14,479 nucleotides of DNA from Methanosarcina sp. (GTDB lineage Archaea; Halobacteriota; Methanosarcinia; Methanosarcinales; Methanosarcinaceae), in the NCBI GenBank assembly GCA_017883485.1, contig JADGNM010000019.1, positions 1 to 14,479 on the forward strand. The letters run 5' to 3'. The notes under the pieces are model-generated. The model was given only the letters and a program-made list of their open reading frames with translations, was not told where the DNA came from and ran no database searches. The position numbers and the translations under genes were made by a program. Below, in pieces: positions 7,550-14,007 of this stretch (the first letter of the stretch is position 1; every line of letters starts with the position of its first letter).

Positions 7550-8401
7550 TTGAAGATCGTAGGTGGACCAGCATCACAATTACTTGCCAGCCGCACGGCC
7601 CGGGCTTTGGGAACGGAGCCTGCGCTCTGTGAGTTTAACCGTTTTCCTGATGGGGAACTTTACCTCCGAATTGCAGGTGAGATAAATAACGAGAGTGTAA
7701 CCCTTATCCAGAGCACACCCACGGATTCCGATCTTGTTTCTCTTCTCCAGCTTATCGATGCTTGCGATGAGGCAAAAGAGCTTAACGTTGTTATCCCTTA
7801 CATGGGATACTCCAGACAGGATAAAAGGTTCAAGCCCGGAGAACCGATTAGTGCGCGCGCAGTTGCCCGCTGCGTTAAAGCTGACCGGATCTTTACGATA
7901 AATATCCATGCAAAAAGCGTGCTTGAGCATTTCTCGGGCTCTGCCCAAAACCTTGATGCAGCAAAACTGCTTGGGGACCATATTGCAGGGTTTGGGCTGG
8001 AAAACCCTATACTGATCGCCCCTGACGAAGGAGCCGAAGGACTCGTAATGAGGGTCTCGTATGGCCCGGGTTTTGATTATGATCACCTGCAAAAGACCAG
8101 ACTCAGCGGAGACACGGTTACGATCAAGACAAAGAATCTCGATGTGACCGGCAGGCATGTCGTCCTTGTGGATGATATGATTGCAACAGGCGGGACAATG
8201 ACCGAGTCGATCAAAATGCTGAAAGCCCAGGGAGCAGTCGATGTTTACCTTATCTGCGTACATCCTGTCCTGGCAAGGAATGCGGCCTTAAGGCTTTTTA
8301 ATGCGGGTGTTAAGGATATAATCGCAACCGATACCCTTGAAAAAGCTGAAAGCAGATTGAGCGTTGCTCCCTTGATTGCAGATGCTCTGAAAAGCCTCTG
8401 A
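7550..8401 (+). CDS. prs: Ribose-phosphate pyrophosphokinase (PRPP synthetase)
   Basis: This cytosolic enzyme makes PRPP from ribose 5-phosphate and ATP, feeding purine, pyrimidine, histidine, tryptophan and, in methanogens, methanopterin synthesis. The 283 residues match the short archaeal class, below the roughly 315 of bacterial enzymes. Motifs are FPDGELYLRI at 32-41, the ATP loop YSRQDKRFKPGEP at 87-99, H120, APDEGAEGL at 157-165, QKTRLSGD at 181-188 with the catalytic Lys-Arg pair (K182, R184), and the PRPP-binding loop VVLVDDMIATGGTM at 204-217. The start is TTG 7550, with GAGGT at 7538-7542 seven bases upstream. A 10-bp hairpin lies just before it. Confidence 0.96.
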   Translation: MKIVGGPASQLLASRTARALGTEPALCEFNRFPDGELYLRIAGEINNESVTLIQSTPTDSDLVSLLQLIDACDEAKELNVVIPYMGYSRQDKRFKPGEPISARAVARCVKADRIFTINIHAKSVLEHFSGSAQNLDAAKLLGDHIAGFGLENPILIAPDEGAEGLVMRVSYGPGFDYDHLQKTRLSGDTVTIKTKNLDVTGRHVVLVDDMIATGGTMTESIKMLKAQGAVDVYLICVHPVLARNAALRLFNAGVKDIIATDTLEKAESRLSVAPLIADALKSL

Positions 8402-8447
8402 TAGGCTTCTGATATACTGCTTTAATTTTTATAACCGTTAACTATTT

Positions 8448-8455
8448 TTTATATT
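8448..8455 (+). promoter_or_regulatory. TATA box placed for a leaderless transcript
   Basis: TTTATATT matches the archaeal TATA consensus. Its left edge is 25 bases before the ATG at 8473, the normal TATA-to-start-site distance, and there is no ribosome binding site before that ATG. The downstream gene may therefore be transcribed with little or no leader. This is inferred from spacing. Confidence 0.45.
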
Positions 8456-8472
8456 CTGCTGTACTTAATACT

Positions 8473-9210
8473 ATGACTCTTCCAGAAGTCTGTCCGCTTG
8501 ATGAAAACCAGAAATGCAAAGGGCGGGAGTGCCACCTCTTCTGCCTCGAATGGAGAACGAGAGAACCTACTTGCCTTATAGGTTACAGCACAACAAGCAA
8601 AGTTAAATCATGGAAAGATGGCCGCAAACAAGATAACTATGCTGAAGATACTTTCCGCAAGTTAGGCAGACAGTCCGCCTCCAGGAAGAAAAATGTCTCT
8701 GAAAAAGGAGACTGGGTTCCCACCAGGCTCGCAGAAAACCCCCAGGAAAAGCCTGTTCAAAGGCGAGAAGAAAGATCCGTCCCGAACCCGGTTGCCCAGA
8801 AACCAGTTGTAAGTAACCCTGCTCCAAAACCTGAAATAGGGTATGATAGAAGGCCGCAAGAAAGACATGCTGAAAATGATGATGAGGCCGAGAAAGCTTT
8901 CATGAGACTTGAAGCCCGCCTGAAAAAAGAACCGGCTGAAGAAAAACCAATTGAAGAAAAACCAATAATATATGGAAAAACTCATCAAAAAGTTCAGGAA
9001 AAGCCAAAGGTGCCGGAAAAAGTAGTTTCAAGCAACAAGCATACTACAATCTTTACATCATCTGATAAAGATGAGAAGAAAGACTCTTACCCGCCAGGCA
9101 GGGAAGAAAAAACAAAAAAGTCCCCAGAGAATAAGGAAAAACGAAGGAAGCTTGATGAAATCATGGAGATAGACACTCCTGAAGTTTATGATGAGGAGTT
9201 CTGGAGTTAA
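8473..9210 (+). CDS. Cysteine-cluster protein with disordered charged tail
   Basis: Function unknown. The first 40 residues form a compact cysteine-rich unit: C7, C15, C20, C24 and C34, with CKGRECHLFC and the segment EWRTREPTCLIGY. Five cysteines and H21 suggest a bound metal (zinc or an iron-sulfur cluster); this is inference. The rest (about 45-245) is low-complexity, rich in Lys, Glu and Pro, with repeated EEKPIEEKPI and KVQEKPKVPEK patterns, and is probably disordered apart from a short helix near EAEKAFMRLEARLKKE (about 137-152). The tail ends in acidic residues. No signal peptide or membrane segment. The tail length probably varies between relatives. Start ATG 8473 lacks a ribosome binding site but has a well-placed TATA box. 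A TPD nuclease follows 339 bases downstream on the same strand. Confidence 0.82.
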   Translation: MTLPEVCPLDENQKCKGRECHLFCLEWRTREPTCLIGYSTTSKVKSWKDGRKQDNYAEDTFRKLGRQSASRKKNVSEKGDWVPTRLAENPQEKPVQRREERSVPNPVAQKPVVSNPAPKPEIGYDRRPQERHAENDDEAEKAFMRLEARLKKEPAEEKPIEEKPIIYGKTHQKVQEKPKVPEKVVSSNKHTTIFTSSDKDEKKDSYPPGREEKTKKSPENKEKRRKLDEIMEIDTPEVYDEEFWS

Positions 9211-9549
9211 CAGCTCTCTGCCCGAAAGAAGGAGATAATCCATATACGGGTCAAAATTCCTTAAAAGCATCATCCAACCCTATGCAAAAGACTGAAAAGA
9301 CTGCTTTCTTCGCTCGCAGTACTACATAAAAGACATGCTGCGCTCATTGAAGAAATCATTTTTCGGATTTAAGGTAGGGCTTCGATTGTTATAAACAAAG
9401 AGTATCTAAAGTATATAGAAGGAATTCTGAGGAAATCAACTGCACGTTTGAGAGAGACTTTTGATACTGCAAAACTCTCGTTTTTCATGCTGCTTAATTT
9501 AATTTTGCATGCTCCGGAAGAACACAAAACAGGGACACGATGATCACGG
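9211..9549. other. Intergenic region with possible coding remnant
   Basis: This gap has no confident intact gene. One frame gives a plausible broken peptide, annotated separately. A 19-codon open frame from ATG 9335 to TAA 9392-9394 is too short to support. TGATC at 9541-9545, four bases before the next ATG, is the only ribosome-binding-like match for the nuclease gene. Confidence 0.45.
9265..9543 (+). pseudogene. Possible decayed small gene before the TPD nuclease
   Basis: In one frame, codons from 9265 to the TGA at 9541-9543 are interrupted only by TAA 9370-9372. The second part reads as a helical peptide (VINKEYLKYIEGILRKSTAR, then RETFDTAKLSFFMLLNLIL), and the first contains HKRHAALIEEIIFR. 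No in-frame ATG, GTG or TTG begins the second part before its middle. The protein-like composition and a stop seven bases before the nuclease ATG suggest a degraded gene. No family is recognised, and chance remains possible. Confidence 0.25.
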
Positions 9550-10338
9550 ATGGACCGCCAGACATATCAGAAAATATACAGTTCGCTGCATGATTTTAAA
9601 GACGTTTTCCGCCTCTCGGATGAATATTCGGAACCTCTAGGCACGCTAGCAACAATTCTTAACCAGAAAATCGTAAAGATGACGCGGTTCAAATACAGAA
9701 GGATCTACTCCAGAGAGCAGGAACTTTTTTTAAAATGGAAACAGGGACGTTCGATTCTTGACCTTGCCGAATATACCGGTTTTCCACCAACCCTCATGGC
9801 ATCTCTCGTCATGAAAAATTGTGAACTTTCCAGGAAAAACATAAACTGGCTTTTCAAGAATATCGACTCCATCGAAAGCCGCCGCCTGAGAAAAGAAGTA
9901 AAAAAAGCCCTCGAAGCAGATCATTTCTTTTCCCCCCATGCCCACGAGATGCAGTGTAAGAAGGGCCAGATGGGAGAATCAATCATCCAAAAATGGCTGG
10001 ATGATAGGGAAATGTCCTATTGCACTGAAGAAGAGATTCGGGCTCAGGGAGACGGCAAGACCCCTGATTTTGTTCTGGAAAAGCCTATATCCATAGATGA
10101 GTTCAAGGTCAGCTGGATTGAAAGCAAAGCTCTCTTCGGGGACGACTTCGAACACGAACATTACATGAAAAAACAGTTTAGTGAGTACGTTGATCTTTTT
10201 GGCGAAGGTATGGTTATCTACTGGTACGGTTACCTCGATGATCTCCCTGCAAACGGCTACATGGTGAAAAACCACAGCTTTTTTAACGAGTACAAGCAGG
10301 AAATTGACGAGCTATTTAACTATCTGGTGTATTGGTAA
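9550..10338 (+). CDS. TPD-domain nuclease, archaeal homologue of CDIN1 (C15orf41)
   Basis: A 262-residue protein of the PD-(D/E)xK restriction-like superfamily. An N-terminal helical part includes a helix-turn-helix-like stretch (GRSILDLAEYTGFPPTLMAS, 66-85). The C-terminal TPD domain begins with the conserved GQMGE (139-143, E143), then GKTPDF (169-174) with metal-binding D173, WIESKALFGDD (189-199) with E191 and K193, and the family-typical FGEGMVIYWYGY (217-228). These strings closely resemble what I recall of human CDIN1, which is linked to congenital dyserythropoietic anaemia type I. The catalytic residues look intact, so it is probably a DNA or RNA nuclease; its substrate is unknown. 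Start ATG 9550 has only a weak TGATC match upstream. The cysteine-cluster gene lies upstream on the same strand, but cotranscription is not shown. Confidence 0.9.
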   Translation: MDRQTYQKIYSSLHDFKDVFRLSDEYSEPLGTLATILNQKIVKMTRFKYRRIYSREQELFLKWKQGRSILDLAEYTGFPPTLMASLVMKNCELSRKNINWLFKNIDSIESRRLRKEVKKALEADHFFSPHAHEMQCKKGQMGESIIQKWLDDREMSYCTEEEIRAQGDGKTPDFVLEKPISIDEFKVSWIESKALFGDDFEHEHYMKKQFSEYVDLFGEGMVIYWYGYLDDLPANGYMVKNHSFFNEYKQEIDELFNYLVYW

Positions 10339-10393
10339 GCTAAGCGACAGGTTGCGAAGCTACTCTTGAAATGTGACAGATTACAAAGTCTTG

Positions 10394-10408
10394 AGATTAA
10401 GTTAATCT
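10394..10408 (+). terminator. Possible terminator after the TPD nuclease
   Basis: AGATTAA and TTAATCT are perfect 7-base arms around a single G, followed by T-rich GATTTTGATTTTCGG. The hairpin lies 55 bases past the nuclease stop and 24 before the stop of the convergent gene. The stem is short and AT-rich, so the call is tentative. Confidence 0.35.
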
Positions 10409-10431
10409 TCGATTTTGATTTTCGGCTAGGC

Positions 10432-10746
10432 TTAATGCCATCCATCGTTCAGGATACTGTAATCGTCTCGATACTCACTCATCACAACAAGATATTCTTC
10501 AAGCACACCTTGCTGAACATCAAATAACATGTCAATCCTTTCGTCATCGTATCTTCCGGCCTCGAGAAGTCCAAGCGCCTCTCTAGTCGGTTGAGCCGAG
10601 ATATGACCGTAATTTGACCGTATCCTTTCAACGACATCCGTTACATTGTCAATTGTTCTTTTAGTTTGCATGTTCTTTACATAGTAGCGAAGCCACTGTA
10701 AGTCTTCCAGAATATGATCATGTTCTTCTGGGGATGGATAGTACAT
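10432..10746 (-). CDS. Acidic helical protein, 104 residues, unknown function
   Basis: No family is recognised. The protein is acidic, rich in Asp, Glu and Tyr, and mostly helical (PEEHDHILEDLQWLRYYVKN at 6-25, then NVTDVVERIRS and DMLFDVQQGVLEEYLVVMSE). It has no cysteines, signal peptide or membrane segment. The composition is that of a real cytosolic protein. ATG 10746 lacks a ribosome binding site; an AT-rich TTTTTATT-like stretch about 20-30 bases upstream would suit a leaderless transcript. It converges on the TPD nuclease and is followed upstream by a gene-poor region, so it could belong to the accessory segment. Confidence 0.65.
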   Translation of the reverse strand: MYYPSPEEHDHILEDLQWLRYYVKNMQTKRTIDNVTDVVERIRSNYGHISAQPTREALGLLEAGRYDDERIDMLFDVQQGVLEEYLVVMSEYRDDYSILNDGWH

Positions 10747-10825
10747 ACCAAATAAACAATAATTAAGAATAAAAATTTTAGGTTATTACTGCGATATTTC
10801 GAAAGTCTTCCTTGGGATATAGTAA

Positions 10826-10945
10826 GGTAGAAGTCACTTACAAGCTAGAACAAGTGGTTCTGCTGCAACAACCCTAAACAACATCGCACTACTCTATATC
10901 CAGATGGGTGATTACGAAAAAGCACTTTCAATTTATCAGGTTTAA
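10826..10945 (+). pseudogene. Tetratricopeptide-repeat protein remnant
   Basis: One frame encodes a nearly perfect TPR unit: ATTLNNIALLY, QMGDYEKALSIYQ, then TAA at 10943-10945. Reading on past the stop in the same frame gives ADQAVKILRKLL, the kind of sequence expected at the start of the next helix. There is no start codon or ribosome binding site and only one repeat survives. It is the eroded remains of a TPR-array gene, a type common in Methanosarcina genomes. Confidence 0.6.
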
Positions 10946-11136
10946 GCTGATCAGGCAGTGAAAATCCTGAGAAAACTATTATTTTACGGGTTAGATTTTT
11001 TGGTCGTCCGCGTACGCAGTTAATGTTTCCCTGATTAAGTTTTCAATATAGTGAAGGTTTGATTTTTATGTGAAAACGAATCTGCTCTGTTCCTCACTTA
11101 AGCCGGAGCAAAAAGCAGAATTTATCGTTTTTCGGA

Positions 11137-11165
11137 TGAATAGGTTTTGTTGCAAAGCCTATTCA
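11137..11165. repeat. 13-bp hairpin with three-base loop
   Basis: TGAATAGGTTTTG (11137-11149) pairs with CAAAGCCTATTCA (11153-11165) around TTG, with one G-U pair among 13. It is the most stable small hairpin in the window. The internal GGTTTTGTTGCAAAG also resembles IS6-family inverted-repeat ends, but no transposase is nearby. It could be a terminator, a small-RNA element or an insertion relic. Confidence 0.6.
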
Positions 11166-11348
11166 CTTTTCCAATTAAGCGGCAATGTGTCTGTATTTCT
11201 GTATTTAGTCCTGGTGCTTTATGCTTACTAAGAGCCGATCTGAAAATATTGTGACCTATTATGACCTATTTAGGACTTACGCACATGAAGTACAAGATCA
11301 ACAGCAATAAGCTAATGACTTTCAAAAATTCAGATTAAACATGAAGTT

Positions 11349-11975
11349 TTATTGTCTTAAGGATAAATATCCATGCAAAAAGTTTGCGAAGCCGAATAAG
11401 ACTATCACTCCAATAACCATTAGAGTCAGTAGGAAGATTAGTATCATTGGCAGAAGTACAGCTATTGTAGATTTTTTCATACTTACATTATGCACAACCA
11501 TGCCACCTACAATGAGGAGATATAACTCGTAAATTCCAGCGATAAAGCCGAGAATAGGAACCAAGGAAAATATCTTTGGAGCATACGCATATGATATGAG
11601 CCTTAGAGTGCCTTCGTAGCTTCCTGTTCCCCCAAGTGCCTTATAAAGAAAATTGAGTATTAGAGCTACGATGAAGAGGAAAACGATACCTAAAATAAAT
11701 GGTAAAATCACATATGAAATTATGGAAAAGTTGAATCTCGAATCATGTATACCACCTAATGTTAACATGCTGGAGCGGACGCCTAATTTTAACATGCTGG
11801 AGAGGATAAGTGCCCTTAAAAGCAAGTTTATGATAAGGCTAATTGCTACAAAAGTTAGCGGATCAGCGTATCCTCCGGTCGTTGGCATTCTTCCGTAAAA
11901 ATCAGAAGGTCTTAGTATAACCTCTTTCCAGGTTTTGATGTAATCCATAGTTATCCCATCTATGTTGGAATTCAA
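11349..11975 (-). CDS. Yip1-family integral membrane protein
   Basis: An archaeal Yip1-domain (PF04893-type) protein with unknown function. The N-terminal signature MDYIKTWKEVILRPSDFYG (10-28) is typical of archaeal members, followed by ADPLTFVAISL. Membrane segments lie at about 40-61, 86-110, 133-160 and 171-195. The segment GSYEGTLRLISYAYAP (118-133), usual before the third helix, is present. Start is uncertain: TTG 11975 has a weak AGGAAAGTGAT upstream, while ATG 11948 (residue 10) begins exactly at the conserved part and would give 199 residues. Residues 60-76 contain an in-frame tandem duplication. It lies downstream of the MFS gene on the same strand, 332 bases away. Confidence 0.85.
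   Translation of the reverse strand: MNSNIDGITMDYIKTWKEVILRPSDFYGRMPTTGGYADPLTFVAISLIINLLLRALILSSMLKLGVRSSMLTLGGIHDSRFNFSIISYVILPFILGIVFLFIVALILNFLYKALGGTGSYEGTLRLISYAYAPKIFSLVPILGFIAGIYELYLLIVGGMVVHNVSMKKSTIAVLLPMILIFLLTLMVIGVIVLFGFANFLHGYLSLRQ
11755..11808 (-). repeat. 27-bp in-frame tandem duplication within the Yip1 gene
   Basis: Bases 11755-11781 and 11782-11808 are adjacent copies with four mismatches, sharing CCTAAT and TTAACATGCTGGAG. In the protein this gives about nine residues twice (SSMLKLGVR and SSMLTLGGI) in the loop after the first membrane segment. The frame is kept. Confidence 0.7.
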
Positions 11976-12307
11976 TCACTTTCCTATTATTCTTTAACTC
12001 CAGATATTACACTTGTACAAGCAAATTTAGGTCTTGTGTCCAAAGTCTCTAACAATTAACGCACAAACTTATAAAAAAATTAAAACTAAATTCACAACTT
12101 TCTTTGTGATTTTATATTTGAACAATAAACGTTAAAGGAAGGCATAACTTTTTGGTTATCACGAGTTTTTGACCGAATTCATTTTGTCGCATAAAAGTCC
12201 AGAACCTCCTAATCTGCACAAACAAATACGTTATTGAATGAAAGATTCATTGATCAATGGATGCATTTAAAAGTTCAGGTTTGTGAGCTTATTTTGTAAT
12301 CGAAGCA
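11976..12307. other. AT-rich region between MFS and Yip1 genes
   Basis: I see no gene here. On the minus strand it should hold the end of the MFS transcript and the Yip1 promoter. It contains a small inverted repeat TCACAA/TTGTGA (12092-12109), AATGAA/TTCATT (12237-12251) and the perfect 12-bp palindrome CATTGATCAATG (12248-12259), which could bind a dimeric regulator. No T-run ties any of these to termination. Confidence 0.45.
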
Positions 12308-13534
12308 CTAGTTAGTTGAATTTCCCAAATTTGTTGCATGCAAAAGTTCTGGAAACAGCTTCATCCATAGAATTGCAACGATTATTGAACCAATTCCACC
12401 AAGTAACACAGCAGGTATAACTCCAAACAGGGCAGCAGTTAACCCTGATTCAAATTCGCCAAGTTGATTTGATGTACCTATAAACATTGAGTTTACGGCG
12501 TTTACTCTGCCTCTCATATTATCCGGGGTTTTCAATTGTATCAAAGTTAAACGGACGACTACACTTACCACATCAGATGCTCCTAACAACACAAGTGACG
12601 CGAGTGATACTACAAAAGAAGTTGATACAGCGAAAATCGTTGTGAAAATTCCAAAAAATATTACTGCAATGAACATTTTAAGCCCCTCGTTTTTCTTTAA
12701 AGGCTTTCGTGCCAAAAAAACCGACATTATCAATGCACCTACGGCAGGTGCCGCACGCAGCAATCCCAAACCCAGAGGCCCGATTTTTAAAATATTGCTG
12801 GCATAAACAGGCAATAAGGCCGTCGCACCGCCAAATAAAACTGCAAAAAGGTCAAGGGATATTGCCCCAAGTATAGCAGGCTTGTTTTTGATGAAAGCTA
12901 TTCCTCCGAATATTGAATTTATAGTTATTGGATCAGAGTTTTGGGACCTCTCCCTTATTGAAACAAAGAGAATAATCACACTTGTTGCCAGTGCTAATAT
13001 ACCAGCTAACGAGTACACAAATTCGGGACCAAATGCATAAAGAATTCCTCCAATTGCTGGACCTATAATAAATGCAAACTGGGCTGTAGAGGCTGCAATA
13101 GCTGCTACCTCCGGGAAAACTTCTTTGCTCACAACATTAGGTAGCAAAGATTGCATCGACGGGCCTTGAAAAGCATTGAAGGTACTTATAAAAAAGATAG
13201 TAAGGAGAATTCCCTCTTCGGTAATTGATCCGATATGGCTTTCGTAAGCAAGCAGGAAAATTCCTATACATTCTGCAATCTGACTGAAACTAATTATCAA
13301 CTTTCGATCATAGCGGTCTGCTGCGTAACCGACCACAAGAGTAAGTAGAAGCATAGGCAAAAACTGGACTAATCCGACAAGTCCAAGATAAATAGGCATT
13401 TGAGTAATTGAATAAATTTGCCAGCCTACAGCAACAGTTAACATTTGGAAAGCAATAGCGGTTGATATACGGGCAGCTAATAAGAGTACTAAGGATTTGT
13501 TGTGTAATACAGATGGAACTTTTAGTGGTAACAT
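12308..13534 (-). CDS. Major facilitator superfamily exporter (MFS_3/EntS-like)
   Basis: A 408-residue inner-membrane transporter of the MFS with about 12 membrane segments. The motif-A loop GYAADRYDRK (69-78) after the second segment is diagnostic, and MRGRVNAVNSMFIG in the second half is typical of the MFS_3 group that includes the enterobactin exporter EntS. Such proteins export small molecules or drugs by proton antiport; substrate cannot be read from sequence. ATG 13534 follows AGGAG eight bases upstream, a strong site. Full length with no frameshift. No siderophore synthesis genes or regulator sit beside it. A divergent coding remnant begins 12 bases past its start. Confidence 0.9.
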   Translation of the reverse strand: MLPLKVPSVLHNKSLVLLLAARISTAIAFQMLTVAVGWQIYSITQMPIYLGLVGLVQFLPMLLLTLVVGYAADRYDRKLIISFSQIAECIGIFLLAYESHIGSITEEGILLTIFFISTFNAFQGPSMQSLLPNVVSKEVFPEVAAIAASTAQFAFIIGPAIGGILYAFGPEFVYSLAGILALATSVIILFVSIRERSQNSDPITINSIFGGIAFIKNKPAILGAISLDLFAVLFGGATALLPVYASNILKIGPLGLGLLRAAPAVGALIMSVFLARKPLKKNEGLKMFIAVIFFGIFTTIFAVSTSFVVSLASLVLLGASDVVSVVVRLTLIQLKTPDNMRGRVNAVNSMFIGTSNQLGEFESGLTAALFGVIPAVLLGGIGSIIVAILWMKLFPELLHATNLGNSTN

Positions 13535-13545
13535 TATATTATTAG

Positions 13546-13725
13546 CTCCTATTCTCGGCTATCTTTATTTTTAGTGGATTACAAAACGGCGATACAAAGT
13601 CTGATCCTGATATGGAAAAGAAAATTTATCCGGATCAAAAAACGACTGTGACTTTTACGTATCGAAACGATTACATTGGCCTACATCAAGTTGTTTATCC
13701 AGAGTTCTGTGAAGTTTTAGGCTGA
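13546..13725 (+). pseudogene. Coding remnant upstream of the MFS gene
   Basis: An open frame of 59 codons follows TAG 13543-13545 and ends at TGA 13723-13725. The start is a hydrophobic stretch (LLFSAIFIFSG) like the end of a signal peptide, followed by a polar segment with MEKKIYPDQKTTVTFTYRND and YIGLHQVVYPEF. No start codon exists before ATG 13612, which would give 37 residues without a ribosome binding site. I read it as the truncated remains of a secreted or membrane-anchored protein, though a small intact gene from 13612 is possible. No family is recognised. Confidence 0.35.
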
Positions 13726-13740
13726 GGTCATTATCAATTA

Positions 13741-13800
13741 TTAGTTAGCAGTTAGCAGTTAACAGTTACAGTTAAGATTATCGTTATCATTATCATTATC
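13741..13800. repeat. Simple-sequence tract of two unit types
   Basis: Degenerate copies of a TTAGCAG/TTAACAG heptamer fill about 13741-13776. They are followed by four hexamers, ATTATC, GTTATC, ATTATC and ATTATC, at 13777-13800. Such tracts vary in copy number by slippage. Confidence 0.7.
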
Positions 13801-13926
13801 TTAGAAGAATGGATTTATCTTAAGGACAAATGCTATTTATCGTCGGTTACTTCTGAAGAGATGCATTTTAGACTCTAACTATTATTCTATCAACCGGTTA
13901 CTTCACAGAACCAATATTCAAAATCC

Positions 13927-13934
13927 TTTTATAC
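13927..13934 (+). promoter_or_regulatory. Possible TATA box of the 14008 gene
   Basis: TTTTATAC lies about 80 bases before the ATG, giving a leader of about 50 bases that ends with the ribosome binding site AAGGAGT at 13992-13998. The surroundings are AT-rich, so other boxes are possible. Confidence 0.35.
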
Positions 13935-14007
13935 ATTCTCACTAATTATCATTTTAATAGTAAATATAATGAGCAAGTAATAAATTATATCAAGGAGTCT
14001 TAGAAAA

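Larger units (their letters stand above)
10747..11348. other. Gene-poor region with decayed coding and repeats
   Basis: About 600 bases without an intact gene. It contains a TPR-protein remnant near 10826-10990, a 13-bp hairpin at 11137-11165, two adjacent copies of TGACCTATT (11252-11260 and 11262-11270), and the string GGACTTACGCA at 11273-11283, which resembles insertion-sequence ends in other prokaryotes but has no partner copy here. The mixture suggests an old insertion or recombination site. Confidence 0.5.
13535..14007. other. Divergent intergenic region with remnant and repeats
   Basis: This gap separates the MFS gene from the last gene. It holds a coding remnant (13546-13725), a simple-sequence tract (13741-13800), two copies of CGGTTACTTC (13844-13853 and 13895-13904) 51 bases apart, and a TATA-like TTTTATAC at about 13927. 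The paired repeats lie upstream of the 14008 gene and could be regulator sites, which is inference. Confidence 0.5.

Noticed and set aside
7580..8263. Minus-strand open frame of 227 codons inside prs
   Set aside because: It lies wholly antisense to a clearly identified gene and has no recognisable motif; it is a shadow of prs codon use.
6483..8401. nnr, the 61-residue gene, moaC and prs as one operon
   Set aside because: Gaps of 64-133 bases, separate strong ribosome binding sites and a hairpin before prs give no firm support; the genes are only listed as same-strand neighbours.
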